Origin: Lactobacillus corticis
GTDB lineage: Bacteria; Bacillota; Bacilli; Lactobacillales; Lactobacillaceae
DNA: 64,000 bases
Assembly: GCF_018327645.1 (NCBI RefSeq)
Contig: NZ_BMAY01000001.1
Coordinates: 186,001-250,000 of the forward strand
Direction of reading: 5' to 3'
Shown here: piece by piece, positions 62,311-64,000 of the stretch
Layout of the letters: every line of letters begins with the position of its first letter
Position numbering within the stretch: the stretch's first letter is position 1
Position numbers and translations under genes: made by a program
The notes under the pieces: model-generated
Databases searched by the model: none
The model's input: the letters and a program-made list of their open reading frames with translations, nothing else
What the model was told of the DNA's origin: nothing

Positions 62311-63459
62311 TTAAGGCCTCATCATATAATCGAATAAATTCTGGCAGTAGTCCCCCTCCACTTGTTGGGTTAACTGGCGCCAGCGCTTTCTTTCTGCCTG
62401 CCAATGGGCGGAATCCGGTTGATTAATTGCTGCCAGCACCTCAGCTTGGGAACCGGCTTTGATTCCTGGGGTAATCTCTGCGTATGGTCCCATTAATAGT
62501 CCTCGAGTTTTCTCGTACTGGTCCAAATAGTTATCAATAAAAATAATTGGCCGATCCAAGAGCAGATAATCAAAGTAAATCGAGGAGAAATCAGTCATCA
62601 AGAAATCAGTATCGCCCAAGAGTTCGTACAAGTCATAATCATGCTCATTTAGATAATCATTATTCAAAAAAGCAATATTGCTGTAATGACTGGCCAAATT
62701 ATCAAATAGGCGCATCTCCCACGGATGCAGTTTGACAATCAAATAAGTGTTTTGCTCCTTGAGGGCCTGATTCAAAGCTGCTCCATCGAAATCAGCAAAA
62801 GCAAAGAAATTCCCAGCCTTAATCTGCTCCATAATATCTGCACTTTCCATCTCATAACGAAAAGTGGGCATATAAATGCCAATTTTGGCTTTAGGATCAA
62901 CATTTTCTGCCTTAAACAAATCTTTTAAGAGCTCGTCTCTGCTAATAATTGGGTGTTTAAGGGCATCCAGACGAGGAAAACCAATTTTGCGGTATTTTCG
63001 GCTTTCGATTCCCATGCAGCTGGACATGAGAGTTTCATACCAGTCGCTCGACGAAGCTACACAGTCGGCCGTCGTATGCCACAGCTTTTCATTGCGTTGA
63101 TTATCGCGCCGTTTAGTGTTATTGGCCATGGTCCCCATCCGCTTGAGCGGGACGCCATGCCATAATTGAATGTTGATTTGGTGTTTCTTGACCTTAAATG
63201 GTTGGTGGGTCGTAATAATCCAACGGGCGGAGGCAATCTCCTGCCAAGTAGCCCATGAAAGGTGTGAAGATGGCCATGGTTCTACTAAAACCGTCTTCAT
63301 TTCAGGGTGGTTGAGCAGCATCCACTTGTAAAAGACATAGCCATTGGAGCCAGAACGACCGGCACCATTCAAAATAACTACTTTACTATCGACCATTCCG
63401 GTAAAAACACACAGGAATTTCATCCACCTTAAATAGCAGCGGAACAAGAAATTCTTCAT
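62311..63459 (-). CDS. CDP-glycerol:poly(glycerophosphate) glycerophosphotransferase-like protein (TagB/TagF family)
   Basis: The 382-residue protein has the GT-B-like TagF domain: WIITTHQPFKVKKHQINIQLWHGVPLKRMGTMA near 85-115 (conserved QLWHG), KIGIYMPTFRYE near 190, VKLHPWEMRLFDNLA near 245, and the C-terminal TDFSSIYFDYLLLDRPIIFIDNYLDQYEKTRG near 288-318. It transfers glycerol-phosphate or a related polyol-phosphate to a membrane-linked acceptor. It is shorter than polymerase TagF, closer to a primase (TagB) or a decorating enzyme. It is the first gene of the operon. Confidence 0.88.
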   Translation of the reverse strand: MKNFLFRCYLRWMKFLCVFTGMVDSKVVILNGAGRSGSNGYVFYKWMLLNHPEMKTVLVEPWPSSHLSWATWQEIASARWIITTHQPFKVKKHQINIQLWHGVPLKRMGTMANNTKRRDNQRNEKLWHTTADCVASSSDWYETLMSSCMGIESRKYRKIGFPRLDALKHPIISRDELLKDLFKAENVDPKAKIGIYMPTFRYEMESADIMEQIKAGNFFAFADFDGAALNQALKEQNTYLIVKLHPWEMRLFDNLASHYSNIAFLNNDYLNEHDYDLYELLGDTDFLMTDFSSIYFDYLLLDRPIIFIDNYLDQYEKTRGLLMGPYAEITPGIKAGSQAEVLAAINQPDSAHWQAERKRWRQLTQQVEGDYCQNLFDYMMRP

Positions 63460-63508
63460 CTAATCCCTCACATTCGTCTTATTATTTAGTCTATCTATAT
63501 AGAATAAC

Positions 63509-63534
63509 AAAAAAAGCCTGAGAGAACTCAGGCT
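63509..63534 (-). terminator. Terminator of the P-type ATPase gene
   Basis: Minus strand: AGCCTGAG-TTCT-CTCAGGCT followed by TTTTTT. Confidence 0.88.
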
Positions 63535-63555
63535 TTAACGGGAAATTTATAAAAT

Positions 63556-64000
63556 TTACTTTTTAACAGCTCGTTGGACTGCCTTAACAATTTCAACAAT
63601 GATAATTAAGGAAACGCCAGCGGCTAAGACAACTAACCATTGTTCCCCATTCAATTCAGTGACATCGAAGAAACTAGTCATAAATGGCAATTCAACCGCA
63701 GCCATAATTAGGGCTGAAAGGACAATCGCACCATTAAACCATTTGTTGCTAAAGGTATGACTGCCGAAAATCGACCGGTGGATGTACTTGGAGTTGATCG
63801 CATGGAACAATTGAATCAAACCAAGGGTTAAGAAGGCCATCGTTAAGGCATCAGCATGTTGGAGTTTAGGACTGCCAACGTGCGGACCTACGTGCAAGCC
63901 AATCGTGTAAGCTCCCAATACCAAAGCACTTTCTAAAATCCCTTGGTAGATAATGCTGCTGGCAACGCCGCCACTAAAGAAGTTGGATTTCTTCCCCCGT
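63556..64000 (-). CDS. Cation-transporting P-type ATPase (Ca2+/PMR1-like), C-terminal end, runs off the right edge
   Basis: Only the last about 148 codons are in the window and the frame is open at the edge. The visible part is the C-terminal membrane domain of P2-type ATPases: KKSNFFSGGVASSIIYQGILESALVLGAYTIG, then TMAFLTLGLIQLFHAINSKY, FSNKWFNGAIVLSALIMAAVE, and a last segment before KAVQRAVKK. The family pumps Ca2+ (or Mn2+, Na+) out of the cell. The catalytic Asp and ATP-binding domain lie outside the window, so ion specificity cannot be judged. Confidence 0.87.
   Translation of the reverse strand, partial: RGKKSNFFSGGVASSIIYQGILESALVLGAYTIGLHVGPHVGSPKLQHADALTMAFLTLGLIQLFHAINSKYIHRSIFGSHTFSNKWFNGAIVLSALIMAAVELPFMTSFFDVTELNGEQWLVVLAAGVSLIIIVEIVKAVQRAVKK

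Overview
The window reads as a chromosomal segment of a Lactobacillaceae bacterium, most likely Lactobacillus in the strict sense. The evidence is YSIRK-type signal peptides on LPxTG mucus-binding adhesins, amino-acid-specific T-box leaders, a CcpA/cre-controlled mannitol PTS, a Gram-positive pcrA-ligA-camS-gatCAB-dagK run, AlsS/AlsD acetoin genes and a tRNA gene without an encoded CCA. Base composition is moderate, above that of the low-GC gasseri/crispatus species. I cannot name a species. Most genes lie on the minus strand. I see no phage, plasmid, intact insertion sequence or CRISPR array.

Layout. 1-8.5 kb: two paralogous mucus-binding adhesins in tandem. The first runs off the left edge and the second is split by a one-base frameshift in an A7 run. 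8.5-15.8 kb: a methionine T-box driving metQ-msrA, a multidrug exporter, a purine permease, a MupG-like phospho-muramidase and a macro-domain protein. 15.9-24.6 kb, mostly plus strand: AmtB, the divergent mtlR / mtlA-mtlF-mtlD mannitol system, an aquaglyceroporin and a TetR regulator. 24.6-29.7 kb: a flavin D-2-hydroxyacid (lactate) dehydrogenase, then an operon of a small alarmone synthetase, a two-component system and a YdcF protein. 29.8-37.3 kb: small accessory genes (TetR plus GATase, a small exported protein, NmrA oxidoreductase, GNAT, XRE, P-loop kinase, zinc alcohol dehydrogenase) and a T-box-controlled BrnQ carrier. 37.7-44.2 kb: an unknown 12-TM protein, alsS-alsD, and a three-gene amino-acid ABC importer behind an unusual, half-duplicated T-box leader. 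44.2-57.1 kb: an RpiB-like isomerase, serine dehydratase with an Fe-S assembly factor, and the core pcrA-to-dagK run. 57.1-64 kb: a GH73 glucosaminidase, an ECF S-component, tRNA-Leu(UAA), two tandem TetR paralogues, a surface-glycan operon and the C-terminus of a P-type ATPase.

Themes. Amino-acid supply is controlled by three T-boxes whose specifiers read Met (metQ-msrA), Val (brnQ) and His (ABC importer) when aligned to each other. Pyruvate and lactate handling (dld, alsS) appears to share an operator of the form CTTAC-N5-GTAAG inside the promoter spacers. Mannitol use has an MtlR-type operator, promoter and cre in one 90-bp region. The most unusual items are the half-duplicated His T-box, the frameshifted adhesin, the shared dld/alsS operator, and the alarmone-synthetase/two-component operon with a tandem repeat at its promoter. 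All statements come from reading the sequence; no database search was run.
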